A stretch of 64,000 nt of DNA, taken from Jacaranda mimosifolia (taxonomy: Eukaryota; Streptophyta; Magnoliopsida; Lamiales; Bignoniaceae). The notes beneath the pieces were generated by a model. That model made no database searches and was not told where the DNA came from. It was given only the letters and a program-made list of their open reading frames with translations. The position numbers and the translations under genes are program-made. The DNA is taken from assembly GCA_018894105.1 (NCBI GenBank), contig CM032121.1, positions 30,542,230 to 30,606,229 of the forward strand. The letters are read 5' to 3'. Below, one piece after another: positions 10,601-22,109 of the stretch (position 1 is its first letter; each line of letters starts with the position of its first letter).

Positions 10601-13335
10601 CCCTGCCCCCATCCACCATCTCCATACTTATCTCCAATACTATCATGAAAGTCTGAATCCATCTCCCTAAGTTTTCCATAGGAGTCGGCATTCCCAGAAA
10701 AGTTCCACCTATGGTCTTTTTGATATCCAAACTCATCTGAGTATGGCTCTTGCACCCCTGCTTTCAAGTAAGCCCTAGAAGGCATATATCCAGCTCCACC
10801 AAGGAACTCTTTCCAAGGAGCTACTCTGCCGCCACCAAATGCATCTCGCCTTGGACTGTAATGACTGCTCTCCTGCTCTGATAGCGGTGAAGGGAATGTA
10901 CTACCATTTTCAAATACATCCCTTTTCCAAGAATTAATAGCTTTTCCTCTGTCGAGAAAGTTTGAGGAACCTTCTCTAGGAGGGTAAGTCCTCGAGCTCA
11001 TCTCAACAGGTCTGTTATGAGAAGATGTATCAAATGAACCTGAAATCATCATATTTTCCACCATTCTCTCGTCATCTTCCCTGGTATCCAAATCTAGATT
11101 CCTGGAAATATGTTTTTCCTTCTCTGATGATTCCAGTTTCTCATCATCAATTGTTGTAGACCCAAAAGCATCGCCCTTGGCAGCTTCAGCCTGCTTCCTG
11201 GCCATCCTAGCTTCCAATTCCTCAAGCTTCTGTTTGGCAGCTAGCTTCCTCCTCTCTTCTTCTACCTTGATTCTTCTCTTCTCCTCTTCCCTGGCAACTC
11301 TCTGCTCTTCAGCTCTTTGAATAGCCTCAACTCGCTCCTGTTCTGCTCTCTGTGCAGCTTCACGGGCTTCCTCTTCCAGCCTTCGCTGCCGTTCCTCCTC
11401 TTCCCTAATCCTTCTTTGTCTCTCCTCCTCCTCTCTTCTAGCTTGCTCTAAAGCTCTTTCTTGTTCTTCAATGATCCTCTGCCGCTCAAGCTCTTGCATT
11501 TTCTGGACTTTTTCAAGTTCTGCCTCAAAAGATTCCCGAACAGGATCATGAAAATCAGTCGGTTTGGCAGCATCTTTTTTCCTCTTAATTACCCCAACAA
11601 GACCCCCTGAAAAAAGATCCCTTTCATCAAAACCAGCAGAACTGAAGTCTCTCAAGAAAGGATCCTCTGAGAATGGTCTATCACTCTTTGAAAATCGTTT
11701 ATCTCGACCCACAGTCAGAATGGGATCAGCTATAGGAGGCATTTTCCCACCAGACGAAAGAGAAGATTTCGACAATGTATTATTCTGAAAATTATCTCCT
11801 CTATACCTATTAGGCTGTTCAGTGACATAGCGATCCCGAGAATTACGCTCAGCCCCTCTGTTATTAAATGATTCCATTGAATTATTTCGCTGCTGCTGCT
11901 GCTGTCCTACGAGTCCCAAATCCCTTCTCCCGAATGTAGAATCCCGATTATGTGTGGCATTGCCATCTTGACCAACGTCTCCATAATGAGGTGGGATATA
12001 TTTATTCTCCTTTACCATGTTAGTATGACCAGTCATTCTTGTAGCACCATCAACTTTATAATTTCCTATTTCTTGAGAGCTAAATCCATCATTGGAAAGT
12101 GGTGAGGCTCTCCACTTGTTGACTTCCTTTCCTTCCCGACTAGGTGCTCTCACATCTTTGTTATGTGCGTCTATTTTAAGGACTTCACTGGAATGACTCT
12201 TTCCAGTTTCCTTGTCTCGTTGACCCCATCTATCATATTGATTCGAAGCTGGTTTGTGAGGCAAAACACTGGGCCTGGGCAAGTCAAAATCTCTATCCCA
12301 ATAACTTTCGTTGTTTGAAAACCCAATATCTCTTCCCTGGTCCACAAATCTATGGCCTGTGTCACGCTCATCATCTGCCCAATCAGATCTTGGATTCACG
12401 TGAACCAGCGGCAGTGGATCAGGAAAATATTCTTCCTGCTTCCGAATTTGATCGGCCATTCGCCTACCACGCATTCCATTCCCCTCATCACCATTTTCAA
12501 TGAACTGATTTCCACCAGTATTCCTTGAGGACTGCCCCAGTGGATGCATATCAGCAACTGGACCCAAATGGCAGTTGTCCTTCTTCTCCAGAGTCAATTC
12601 CTCACCTATGACCTGCTTCTGCTTTTGATTTAAACCATCCTTCTGCTTCTGTGATGTCCCAGATGAGACAGGCCTTACTGCCTGCAGAGATGGGAAGTCC
12701 TCCCCTCTCAAAACCATGGCTTTCACGACAGATGATGGGAAATCTTGAGATGCAGAAGCAGAACCTACAACTCCGACCCCATTAGATCGAGCTGAAGGCG
12801 GCATATAAGAACCAATGCCCCGACTTGCCCCAGCCACAGCATTCATTCCATCAACCCCAGGATTGTCAACTCCACTCTCATTCTTCTTCGGTAATGCAGC
12901 AGAAGCTGCCACAGGTTTGGTCCAGCCCAAGCCCGATGAAGTGGGCCTCGATCCACTCCCAGTACCCGCACCAGCTCCCGGCCCTCCTGGGCCTGACATG
13001 TCAAATTTCTCATGTTCTTTCCTCAAGGACGGCAAATTCAAGGGGGGTGGAACAGATAATTTTGGAACAACTTTTGGTGCACCACCCCGATTCCGAGACA
13101 AAACCGCCATTCCTCCACCGCCTCCACTCCCTCCCCTGCCCCGCCCAGAAGCAGTGGCCTGCCCATAAGAGCCGCCACCTCCATTAAAATGTGGGTAATG
13201 AGTATGATGAGAAGGCTGATGCTGCTGGCCATAGGACTTGTTCAGATTCACTGAGACAAACTTGGCCCCATGATTAGCCATCTCCAAACCGGAACCGAAA
13301 CCCGAACTGGAAAACGGGATCCCAAACAAAGCCAA
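4665..13335 (-). CDS. BAT2 N-terminal domain (PRRC2-like) protein, 7 coding exons, predicted 2463 aa
   Basis: Exons were joined by GT-AG sites with consistent phase: 13335-8113, 7991-7765, 7676-7592, 6989-6788, 6690-6367, 6268-5568 and 5294-4665. The sum is 2463 codons plus stop. The N-terminus (KFVSVNLNKSYGQ, then a Gly-rich tract, then VPPPLNLPSLRKEHEKFD and GLGWTKP) matches the BAT2_N layout of animal PRRC2 proteins and plant relatives; these are linked to RNA and translation, and a divergent Arabidopsis relative (MOS1) to gene expression of immune receptors. Residues ~590-715 form an uninterrupted E/R/K/Q-rich helix, probably a long coiled coil or single alpha helix. Acidic and Ser/Pro/Gln-rich disorder follows. 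The C-terminal exons are Pro/Gly-rich and end in RG/NQ-rich sequence. Met19 (MANHGAKFVSVN) is an alternative start. No defects are visible. The exact function is not known from the sequence. Confidence 0.9.
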
Positions 13336-13352
13336 CGCATCAAAATCCTAAC

Positions 13353-13679
13353 CTAAGTGCTTTCCTCTCGCTCTCTCTCCCCTCCACAACAATAAAACAA
13401 ATTAATCAACGCTTCCCCTCAGCAGATCTCACTGTAGCAAAAATAAAGAGAGAAATAAAATGAAAACCTTATAGCTCCCTAAGCAAAGATAATAACCAAA
13501 AAGAATAAGTAAATATTTTAGACAACCTTGTTAATTTGGCAGAGAAATTTAATTATAGGGGAGGGGAAAAAGTCTTGTCAATTTAATTAGAACGATTGTT
13601 AATGGGGAACAACGAAATCGGGGATCAAACGAGAAATGGAGGTGGTAGGTGGAGGTGGAGGTGGAGGGTAAGAGCGTAC
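13353..13679 (-). other. 5'UTR intron of the BAT2-like gene (predicted)
   Basis: On the minus strand a CCGAG|GTACGC donor at 13679-13678 and a CACTTAG|GTTAGG acceptor at 13354-13353 define a 327-bp intron. It ends 17 bp before the ATG at 13335. The sequence between is T-rich on the transcribed strand, as plant introns are. Only sequence signals support it. Confidence 0.55.
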
Positions 13680-13890
13680 CTCGGAATGGCGTAAGGTAAA
13701 AGGCGGCAGGCTATTGACGTGCGCAAGTAGAGAGACCTGATACAAGAGAGAGAAGCCCTACTGCGTACTTTAGTCCGAGGAAGAGACGGATTGCGGATAC
13801 ACAGAGATTGCGAGAGAGACAGAGAGAGGTGTTCGATTTTGTTATGTTTTTCTATTTTTCTTTTTCTTCTTCCCTTCTTTTTATATACAC
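13680..13890 (-). promoter_or_regulatory. Core promoter and non-coding exon 1 of the BAT2-like gene
   Basis: A TATA box (GTATATAA on the minus strand, about 13881-13888) lies some 30-40 bp before a CT-rich leader running from about 13850 to the donor at 13680. The leader carries CTCTCTCTGTCTCTCTCG-type pyrimidine stretches common in plant 5'UTRs. The transcription start near 13850 is inferred from TATA spacing. Confidence 0.5.
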
Positions 13891-13902
13891 AAAAACTCTT
13901 TG

Positions 13903-14362
13903 GGCTTGCTCAATGGCATTTTAGCTATTTTTAGAAAAAAATTTGGGAAAATAAATTTTTGGGAGAAAATTTAGAAAAATTGTTAAGTGTTTGTTTATAT
14001 TTTGGGAAAATAGAAAAAATTAATTGAAAATGAGTTGTTTGTTTGTTAATATTTTGGTGGGGGACAAATTTTACAGTAAATGTCAAATCAATTATTTTTT
14101 TATTGGGTTTGTAGGAAGAAATTATTTTTTTTATGTAATGTGTGTGTATATATATATATATACACTTTAATGGTGTGTATATATATATTTGAGTGTTAGG
14201 TAGGGTTAAGGTAGGGCTAGGGTAGTGTGTAGGGTCTTTTTGAAATTGAATTTTGAGGATTTTTTGAGTATAAATTTTTTGTATTTTAAAAAAATAATTG
14301 AAGAATGTGTATATTTTTTGGGAGTTGGGAAATTTTTTCCCAAAATGCTAGTGAACATAGCC
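13903..14362. mobile_element. Possible MITE (460 bp)
   Basis: The left edge reads GGCTTGCTCAATGGCATTTT and the inverted right edge GGCTATGTTCACTAGCATTTT, which align as imperfect ~20-bp terminal inverted repeats. T/G-rich tracts (TTTGGGAAAAT) occur near both ends. There is no coding content. Only TTTG is repeated at the flanks, so no clear target duplication supports it. The left end lies about 10 bp from the TATA box of the BAT2-like gene. The class (hAT-like or other) is unknown. Confidence 0.4.
14143..14190. repeat. (TA)n-rich microsatellite
   Basis: Two TGTGTATATATATA tracts are separated by about 17 bp within the possible MITE. They are simple sequence with no coding content. Confidence 0.7.
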
Positions 14363-14400
14363 TTTGGCTTTGAAAATAATATTTTGAGAAACTAGATTAT

Positions 14401-14540
14401 GGGGAACTTATTAAAAAGTACCAAAACTACTTTCAAAATTTGTGTTCAGTCCCTAATTAAAAACTTATAGTGCAAACTCCCTAGTTTTAATAAAAGTTTA
14501 GAGATTACTCCCTAGCCACTTGATTTGACACAAATGCCCT
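14401..14540 (+). repeat. MULE left terminal inverted repeat
   Basis: It starts GGGGAACTTATTAAAAAGTA immediately after the TSD. It shares an ordered series of blocks with the inverted right end, with similarity that I judge by eye at roughly two thirds, fading near ACAAATGCCCTT (about 14540). The transposase ATG lies about 250 bp further in, so the TIR probably includes or abuts its promoter. Confidence 0.82.
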
Positions 14541-14787
14541 TAAGTATCATATTTTTCCTTGTTTTTTCAAGCAAACAGTAAACCCTACAAACGCTCGTTA
14601 TCAGAAACAGAAAGAACAGAAAAAATTGCAACAAGCGGGAAACGAGAACAACGTTAGAGCCAAACGCCACTAACCCGACAACTGCATTGTCTTCTTCTCT
14701 TTTTATTTTCATCATTTTCGGATTCCATCTTCTTCTCAGTTCCTTCTCAGTTGCTTCTGTGTTTCCTTTTTTTTTTTTTCCCCGACA

Positions 14788-17700
14788 ATGTCAACCAGCA
14801 GCGAAGCAAGTGCGCTCAATCAAGTGTTGGGGAGTTGTCGCTACAAAGACCAGCTCCATATAATGTCAATTAAGGACAGTACGACTGTAATGGATATCTA
14901 CATTAATCTAGCAAGAAAATGGAGTGAAATCAATTCCGAGCACTTCAGCTTGCGATATATAGCTCCACATCAAAGATTGTACGTGAGTTTAACTGATGAC
15001 GATGACGCCATGAATATGGTCTTACTGCATTTGACATTGAAGATGAACATTGCGGACATCTTGGTAAACCGAAAGGATGAATCAAGCAGCAGAGAAAAGA
15101 AGAGCAGTGATGTTTTAAGGTAATACTTCTACAGAATCTCAACTTTACTGCAATTAGTAAAGTTCTGTACATGAAGTGTTCTAAAATTGCTCTCTGTTTA
15201 TTTGAAAATCTTTCTGTACTTGGAGCGTTCCACATTATACTTCATTGCAGTTAACATTGTACTTACAGAAACATATACTCTCTTCATTGAAGTTCTATAC
15301 TTCCATTGTTTCTAACTTGTACGTCGCTTTATATAAACTTGTACTTCAAGTATCTAAATCTATAATTCGGCTTTCATGTTTTCTACTAATAAGATATCCA
15401 AATTGTATTGCCATTGCTTAGGTTTTATACTTCAAGTGTTCAGAAATTGTTCTCAACTTTGTAAAAAGTGTACTCCTATTTTCTAAAATCATACAACATT
15501 TTATATAAATCTGTACTCTTTTCACATAAGTTCTACACTTCTGGTGTTCCCAATTTGTACTTCATTATATTAAAACAGGTAAATCATTCATTGAAGTTCT
15601 ATACTTCAATCGTCTAAGTTCTATACTTCAATCATCTGAATCTGTACTTCACTTTACTTGAACTTGTACTTTAATTATCTGAACCTATTATTTAATTTTG
15701 AAGCGTGTAATAACGTACTATCTAAAATTTATACTGCGAAAGCTGAGCATCTATACTTCAGTTGCTCCAAAACTGTACCTCACATTGTCCAAAATTATAC
15801 TTCGAATATCTAAACTTATATTTCAGTTGTTAAATAATTTCACTTAAATCTTTATATTATTTTTATTGGGCTTATACACTTCAGGTGTTCCGAAATTGTT
15901 CCTCACTTTGTCTAATATTGTACTTCCTTTTTCATCGAATCATACCTCATTTTATATTCATTTAATCTATATTTGTGCTGCATTCATTGAAGTTCTATAC
16001 TTCAATTTCCTGAATTGGTACTTCATTTTGTGTGAAATTGTACTTTAATATTGCGCTTATACACTTCAGGTGTTCCGAAATTGTTCCTCACTTTGTCTAA
16101 TATTGTACTTCCTTTTTTCATCAAATCACACCTCATTTTATATTCATATAATCTATATTTGTGCTGCATTCATTGAAGCTCTATACTTCAATTGCCTGAA
16201 TTGGTACTTTATTTTATGTGAAATTGTACTTTAATTATTCGATTCAATTATTTAATTCTGAAGCGTGAACTGTTGTGTTATCCAAAATCTATACTGCGAG
16301 AGCCGAATTTTTATACTTCAGCTTTTTCGCAACTGTACTTAACCTTATGAAAAACTATACTTCCAATTTTTGAACTTATATTTCAGTTCGAACATAAATC
16401 CGCTTAATTCTTATACTCTTTTCGTTGCGCTTATACACTTCAGGTGTTCCGAAATTGTACTTCATTTCTTTTATTTCTGTTCCTTCATTTTGCAAATCAA
16501 TTTGTGTATATCTGTACTCTTTTTGTCAATGTTGTGTGCTTCATGTGTTCACAAATTGTACGTCACGTTTTTTTAACTTGTACTTCAATTTTCTGAATCT
16601 GTAATTTAATTTTCAGTGTTCTACTAATGAATTGTACTTTATTGTGCCTAAAATTATACTTCATTTGCCATCCTCAAGGGATGTAGTGGAGGAGGAAATT
16701 GGTTCGACCAGTGCATCGCACAATGAATTGGCTTTAATTAGCAACTCAATTGATGCATGGAGGAATTGCATATATGGGGAGGGTCAAACATTCAATGATG
16801 CTCACGAGTTCAGAATTATGCTTAAGAATTATGCAGTGTCTACTTTGCGGTCATTTAAATACAAGAAAAATGACAGCAAAAAAATCATAGCCGTTTGCAG
16901 TGATGAAAATTGCAAATGGAGAATCTATGCATCAAGGCATGAAGCTGATAAATTATTTGGCATTCGAAAATGTAATCTAGAGCACACATGTGGTGAGGCT
17001 AATCTTCGGACAAGGGGACATCCTAAAGCCGATTCCGCTTGGGTTGCTAATGTAGTGAAGAATAAATTGAGATCAGAGCCATGTTATCGGCCCTGCACCA
17101 TATTGAAAGATATCCACAGAGAATATGGTGTGGAACTTAGGTACCATAAAGCATGGATGGGTAAGGAATTAGCTATGCATGACATCCATGGAGCTGAGAA
17201 GGGATCTTATGATAAGTTGAGGTGGTACTGTGATGCTGTGAATAGAACAAACCCTGGAAGTATTGCAGACTGTGAGATTGACCCAATTAGTCGAAAATTT
17301 CGTCGGCTATTTATTTGTTTTAGTGCCTGCCTTCTTGGTTTTCTTAGGGGATGCAGGCCATTGATATTCTTGGACGGCACCCATATTAAAAATAAATTCA
17401 AAGGAGTCTTACTCAGCGCAGTCAGTAAGGACGCCAATGATGACTTATTCACGTTAGCATATGCAGTTGTTGACTCTGAAAATGATATGAATTGGGAGTG
17501 GTTCTGCTTAAAGCTGAGAAGTGTCTTAGATTCTGAATATTTGCCTGGCTTATCAAGGTTTACTTTCTTCTCCGATCGACATCCTGGTCTTCTTAAGGCC
17601 CTTCCCATGATATTTCCCGGTAGCCATCATGCATATTGCTTGAGACACTTAGTGGATAACTTCAAGAAACAAGTAAGTGTGCTCTATCTCTGTTTGTGAG

Positions 17701-18595
17701 ATAATTATGTGAAATAAGCTCTACTTCATAACATTAAGCCCATTATTGTTCTATTATTTTGAATTCAGGTATTAAGGAAGTACCCTCTACATAACAAGAA
17801 ACATTGGAGTTCTGTTTTTATGAAAGCTGCATATGCGCTTACAAGGCAGGAGTATACCCGACATATAGACAGCATCTTGGAGTCAATGCCGCTTGCCAGA
17901 GACTTTATTATGCAGTCTGACCCAACCTGTTGGGCAAACTCCTTATTCAGTGGAGATCGATGGGGTGTAATAAACAATAATCAAGCAGAATGTTGGAATA
18001 ATTGGGTTAAACCAGCCCGATTTATGCCAGTTGCAGCCATGGTTGATCACATACGCATGCAAATAATGGTTATGATGCATGGTAGGAGAGAAGAATCTCA
18101 TAAGATGGTTGGTCAATTATGTCCCAAGCAAGAGAAAAAGTTGGCAATCAATCATATTTCTCTCGCAACTTAAAAGTTGTCATGTCTAGCGGTTGGAGCT
18201 TTGAGGTGATTGAGCAAGATAAATCGTATGCTATAGATTTACATAACAGAGTTTGTTCTTGCGGAGCATGGCAGATTGATAAGATACCATGCATACATGC
18301 TTGTGCTTCTATCGAGTCAAAGTCACTTTCACCGTATGACTTCACAGATCAATACTACCGAGTTGAGATGTATCAACAAGCATACCAAGCAGTTATAAAT
18401 CCTATTCCTACGTTTGATATGCATATGTTCCATGTAGATGATGACGACGTCATTCATGCACCTGATTGTCGATCTCAGCCTGGGCGGAGAAGGACACAGA
18501 GGATTCCATCACAGATTGAGAAGCGTGCCATTAAGTGTAAGAGGTGTGGTAGAACAGGGCATAATCGTCGAACTTGCAAAGAATCAATAAAGTAG
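14788..18595 (+). pseudogene. MULE transposase (PB1 + MuDR/DDE + SWIM + CCHC), one frameshift
   Basis: Exons 14788-15119, 16679-17672 and 17769-18595 join with GT-AG sites and matching phase, giving about 717 residues. Exon 1 encodes a PB1-like domain (LRYIAPHQRLYVSLTDDDDA, an OPCA-type acidic loop). Exon 2 has the MuDR N-terminal zinc region and the MULE catalytic core: first Asp in IFLDGTHIKNKFKG, second in FFSDRHPGL, and the CxxH signature in YCLRHL. The third acid is probably Glu in TRQEYTRHI of exon 3. The C-terminus has a SWIM finger (CSCGAWQIDKIPCIHAC) and a zinc knuckle (CKRCGRTGHNRRTC). The frame shifts by one base between 18119 and 18173, before NLKVVMSSGW, which breaks the protein before the SWIM finger. 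Intron 1 is filled by a repeat array. The stop codon lies inside the first unit of the 124-bp array. Confidence 0.88.
15120..16678 (+). repeat. Transposase intron 1: degenerate short tandem array
   Basis: The intron runs from AAG|GTAATA to CCTCAAG|GGAT. It consists almost wholly of irregular units of about 20-25 bp built around TTGTACTTCA / TATACTTCA. A longer unit is duplicated (CACTTCAGGTGTTCCGAAAT recurs at about 15880, 16065 and 16436). There are no coding stretches. Confidence 0.8.
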
Positions 18596-19531
18596 CCAAC
18601 ATTTGTACCTCAAAACTGGATAATTGTACCTGATTTGGTCCCATTTGCACCTCGCTTGGGCAATGAAGCGGGTGATTTATCGTGAACATAGCAGCCTAGC
18701 ATGTTGTTTAGTAAAGTAGCCAACATTTGTACCTCAAAACTGGATAATTGTACCTGATTTGGCCCCATTTGCACCTCGCTTGGGCAATGAAGCGGGTGAT
18801 TTATCGTGAACATAGCAGCCTAGCATGTTGTTTAGTAAAGTAGCCAACATTTGTACCTCAAAATTGGATAATTGTACCTGATTTGGCCCCATTTGCACCT
18901 CGCTTGGGCAATGAAGCGGGTGATTTATCGTGAACATAGCAGCCTAGCATGTTGTTTAGTAAAGTAGCCAACATTTGTACCTCAAAACTGGATAATTGTA
19001 CCTGATTTGGCCCCATTTGCACCTCGCTTGGGCAATGAAGCGGGTGATTTATCGTGAACATAGCAGCCTAGCATGTTGTTTAGTAAAGTAGCCAACATTT
19101 GTACCTCAAAACTGGATAATTGTACCTGATTTGGCCCCATTTGCACCTCGCTTGGGCAATGAAGCGGGTGATTTATCGTGAACATAGCAGCCTAGCATGT
19201 TGTTTAGTAAAGTAGCCAACATTTGTACCTCAAAACTGGATAATTGTACCTGATTTGGCCCCATTTGCACCTCGCTTGGGCAATGAAGCGGGTGATTTAT
19301 CGTGAACATAGCAGCCTAGCATGTTGTTTAGTAAAGTAGCCAACATTTGTACCTCAAAACTGGATAATTGTACCTGATTTGGCCCCATTTGCACCTCGCT
19401 TGGGCAATGAAGCGGGTGATTTATCGTGAACATAGCAGCCTAGCATGTTGTTTAGTAAAGTAGCCAACATTTGTACCTCAAAACTGGATAATTGTACCTG
19501 ATTTGGCCCCATTTGCACCTCTCTTGGGCAA
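18591..19531 (+). repeat. 124-bp tandem array, about 7.6 copies
   Basis: The unit begins AGTAGCCAACATTTGTACCT and contains three GTACCT/GCACCT motifs and GCAATGAAGCGGGTGATTT. Copies are nearly identical: copy 1 has GGTCCC where later copies have GGCCCC, and one copy has AAATTGG for AAACTGG. The array starts exactly at the transposase stop codon. The repeated 67-codon ORFs on the minus strand are a by-product of the repeat (124 is not a multiple of 3). Confidence 0.95.
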
Positions 19532-19925
19532 CTTTGTACTTAATATCTTCAAAATTTTACTAATATTCTTGGGCAATGAAATTTGTTCAAAGATTTGATT
19601 TTGAATTCTTGGTAGTTAATCACCAAAATATTTTATAATATGAATAAAATAATATTAAGAATTTTCAGTTGTTATTCAGTAGTGTTCAACGGATGAATGT
19701 TATCAATCGCGGTAATGAAAGAATACCTATGCTTTCATGGATGTAAACAAATGAGAATTTGTCGAACATATCCACCCTATGAAACATAGCAAATCCGTAC
19801 AACACCAAATCCGATGCTCTCAAATTATTGTACTTGCCCATCATTACAATTAGTGGAGAATAATTATTCATTTACAATAAGTGTACTTGAACAAAACAAA
19901 TTTTATACTTTATTTGTTGCAGATT
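19532..19925. other. Spacer between arrays inside the MULE
   Basis: This is AT-rich sequence with isolated TTGTACTT / TGTACTTGA motifs like those of the adjoining arrays. No gene is seen. Confidence 0.5.
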
Positions 19926-20792
19926 GTACTTTAATTTTCCCTGGTTTGTACCTCATTGACCCCAAAATGCTCTCGAATCCGCCGCCCGATTTTAATTCTC
20001 TTGATGTGTACATCCACGAAGCCCATTTTATACACCATCTGTTTCAATTTGTACTCCAGTTTTCATGAATTGTACTCAGGATCCCCGCCTTGTTTCAATA
20101 GAATTTGAGTGTCCGTCCCCGAAACATATTTTATACTTTCATTTTCCCTGGTTTGTACCTCATTGCCCCCAAAATGCTCTCGAATCTGCCACCCGATTTT
20201 AATTCTCTTGAAGTGTACATCCACGAAGCCCATTTTATACACCATCTGTTTCAATTTGTACTCCAGTTTTCATGAATTGTACTCAGGATCCCCGCCTTGT
20301 TTCAATAGAATTTGAGTGTCCGTCCCCGAAACACGTTTTATACTTTCATTTTCCCTGGTTTGTACCTCATTGCCCCCAAAATGCTCTCGAATCCGCCTCC
20401 CGATTTTAATTCTCTTGAAGTGTACATCCACGAAGCCCATTTTATACACCATCTGTTTCAATTTGTACTCCAGTTTTCATGAATTGTACTCAAGATCCCC
20501 GCCTTGTTTCAATAGAATTTGAGTGTCCGTCCCCGAAACACATTTTATACTTTCATTTTCCCTGGTTTGTACCTCATTGCCCCCAAAATGCTCTTGAATC
20601 TGCCACCCGATTTTAATTCTCTTGAAGTGTACATCCACGAAGCCCATTTTATACACCATCTGTTTCAATTTGTACTCCAGTTTTCATGAATTGTACTCAG
20701 GATCCCCGCCTTGTTTCAATAGAATTTGAGTGTCCGTCCCCGAAACACATTTTATACTTTCATTTTCCCTGGTTTGTACCTCATTGCCCCCA
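19926..20792 (-). repeat. 207-bp tandem array, about 4.2 copies
   Basis: Each unit contains CCTGGTTTGTACCTCATTGC, CACGAAGCCCATTTTATACA and CAATTTGTACTCCAG. Copies differ at a few positions, mostly C/T changes (GAATCCGCC versus GAATCTGCC). The unit is 69 codons long. On the minus strand each copy keeps one open frame of 63 residues (VYKMGFVDVHFKRIKIG within it) ended by one TGA, so the array may come from coding DNA. It lies downstream of the ULP1-like gene's stop codon. Confidence 0.93.
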
Positions 20793-22109
20793 AGTTTGTA
20801 TTCAAATTCCCAGCCCTGTTTCAGTTGAATTTAAGTTATAAATAGTTACTGGAAAATTACACTTAGCTACAAAACAATATTATAAACAAATTATGCTTCA
20901 AGTTACACATGTATTTACATATAAGTGCTTCAAATCCTGGCATTTTCATGAGTTAATATTCTATGCGCCATTTTCGCACGATATTTATCAACATTAATTG
21001 TTCCAGCATCCCTCCAGAACACGGGGGTGTCCCTAGCAAAACCTTCTGCCCAAAGGCATACATAGACACCACAATCCACTGTACCCACTTGCTGCCTACT
21101 TTTCCTCTGCTGTAGCTTTTCATCCACACGACTCCCCAGTGAAAGCCTAATGTACCGAGAATAAAATGAAGCCTACAAAAAATTTGTCAATTGTTGACTC
21201 CACAAATTTGCAATGGGAAATCGTAGGGAAAGAAAGCAAACTTACAATGGCAACAACTATCGGTTTGTATCTGGGGGCCATTATTGAATTCATGTATAAA
21301 AAAGAACGAGTGGATGTGTCAAGGACAACTAAGAACCAGTGCTGGCGCCGGCAAATCGGTAGGATTATGTAGCGACAGTTGTTTAAAACATCTACCGTCA
21401 GCTCTTCCAAATCTGAACAGGTGAAGCTGTTAAGCTTAAGCATCATCTCCACAAATTCTTCATCCGCAATATCCTTCATGTTGCGTTCATCTATTCGGTC
21501 TAATATATCAGCCTATGAAATATAAAATAAATGGTTAGACTCATCTCTCACCGTGTACTAAATTAAGTTAGGAAACTGTCATATACCTGCGCTATTGAGG
21601 ACGTAAACCACACCTTGTGCTGACAGTTGTTGCTAAAAGATGGGCTACATAATATCGACATGTAACAGTCCACTATGTCGCCGGTAAGTTCTCCTCCAAA
21701 TAAGAGCTCACAAAAGTCTCTTCCATTCAGAAGATGTCTTGCTCCTTCCCAGACGGTTACCCTACACAATTGTTAATTGTGTGTTCAGATACCAGTTTAT
21801 CCAATAGAAAAACAATAAGCAAATTTTGTTACCTCAAATTATCTCTTCCGACAAAGTGGTCGATGACTTCTCGCTCTTCTACTGGAATAAGAGCAAGTCC
21901 TCTATAATCAGTCCTTCCTTTATAGGGATCGGCCACTTCAGTCTTTGGGGTGACTTGTTCATCTACCACCAGGATTGGTTCTTTTGCCACCTGGATTGAA
22001 TCTTGTGCCACCTCGATTGGTTCATTTGCCACCTGGGTTGGTTCATGTGCCACCTGGGGTACAAACACAGCACATAGGAACCAAGTATTAACTATTGAAA
22101 TATAAAAGA

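Noticed and set aside
8120..13232. Many plus-strand and alternate-frame ORFs across the BAT2-like gene
   Set aside because: Shadows of a strongly biased coding exon; none carries recognisable domains.
14195..14240. GGTAGGGTTAAGGTAGGGCTAGGG resembling telomere repeat (TTTAGGG)n
   Set aside because: No exact tandem TTTAGGG units; only a short G-rich coincidence.
18610..19433. Series of 67-residue minus-strand ORFs in the 124-bp array
   Set aside because: They repeat because the DNA repeats; the unit is not a multiple of three, and no protein similarity is recognised.
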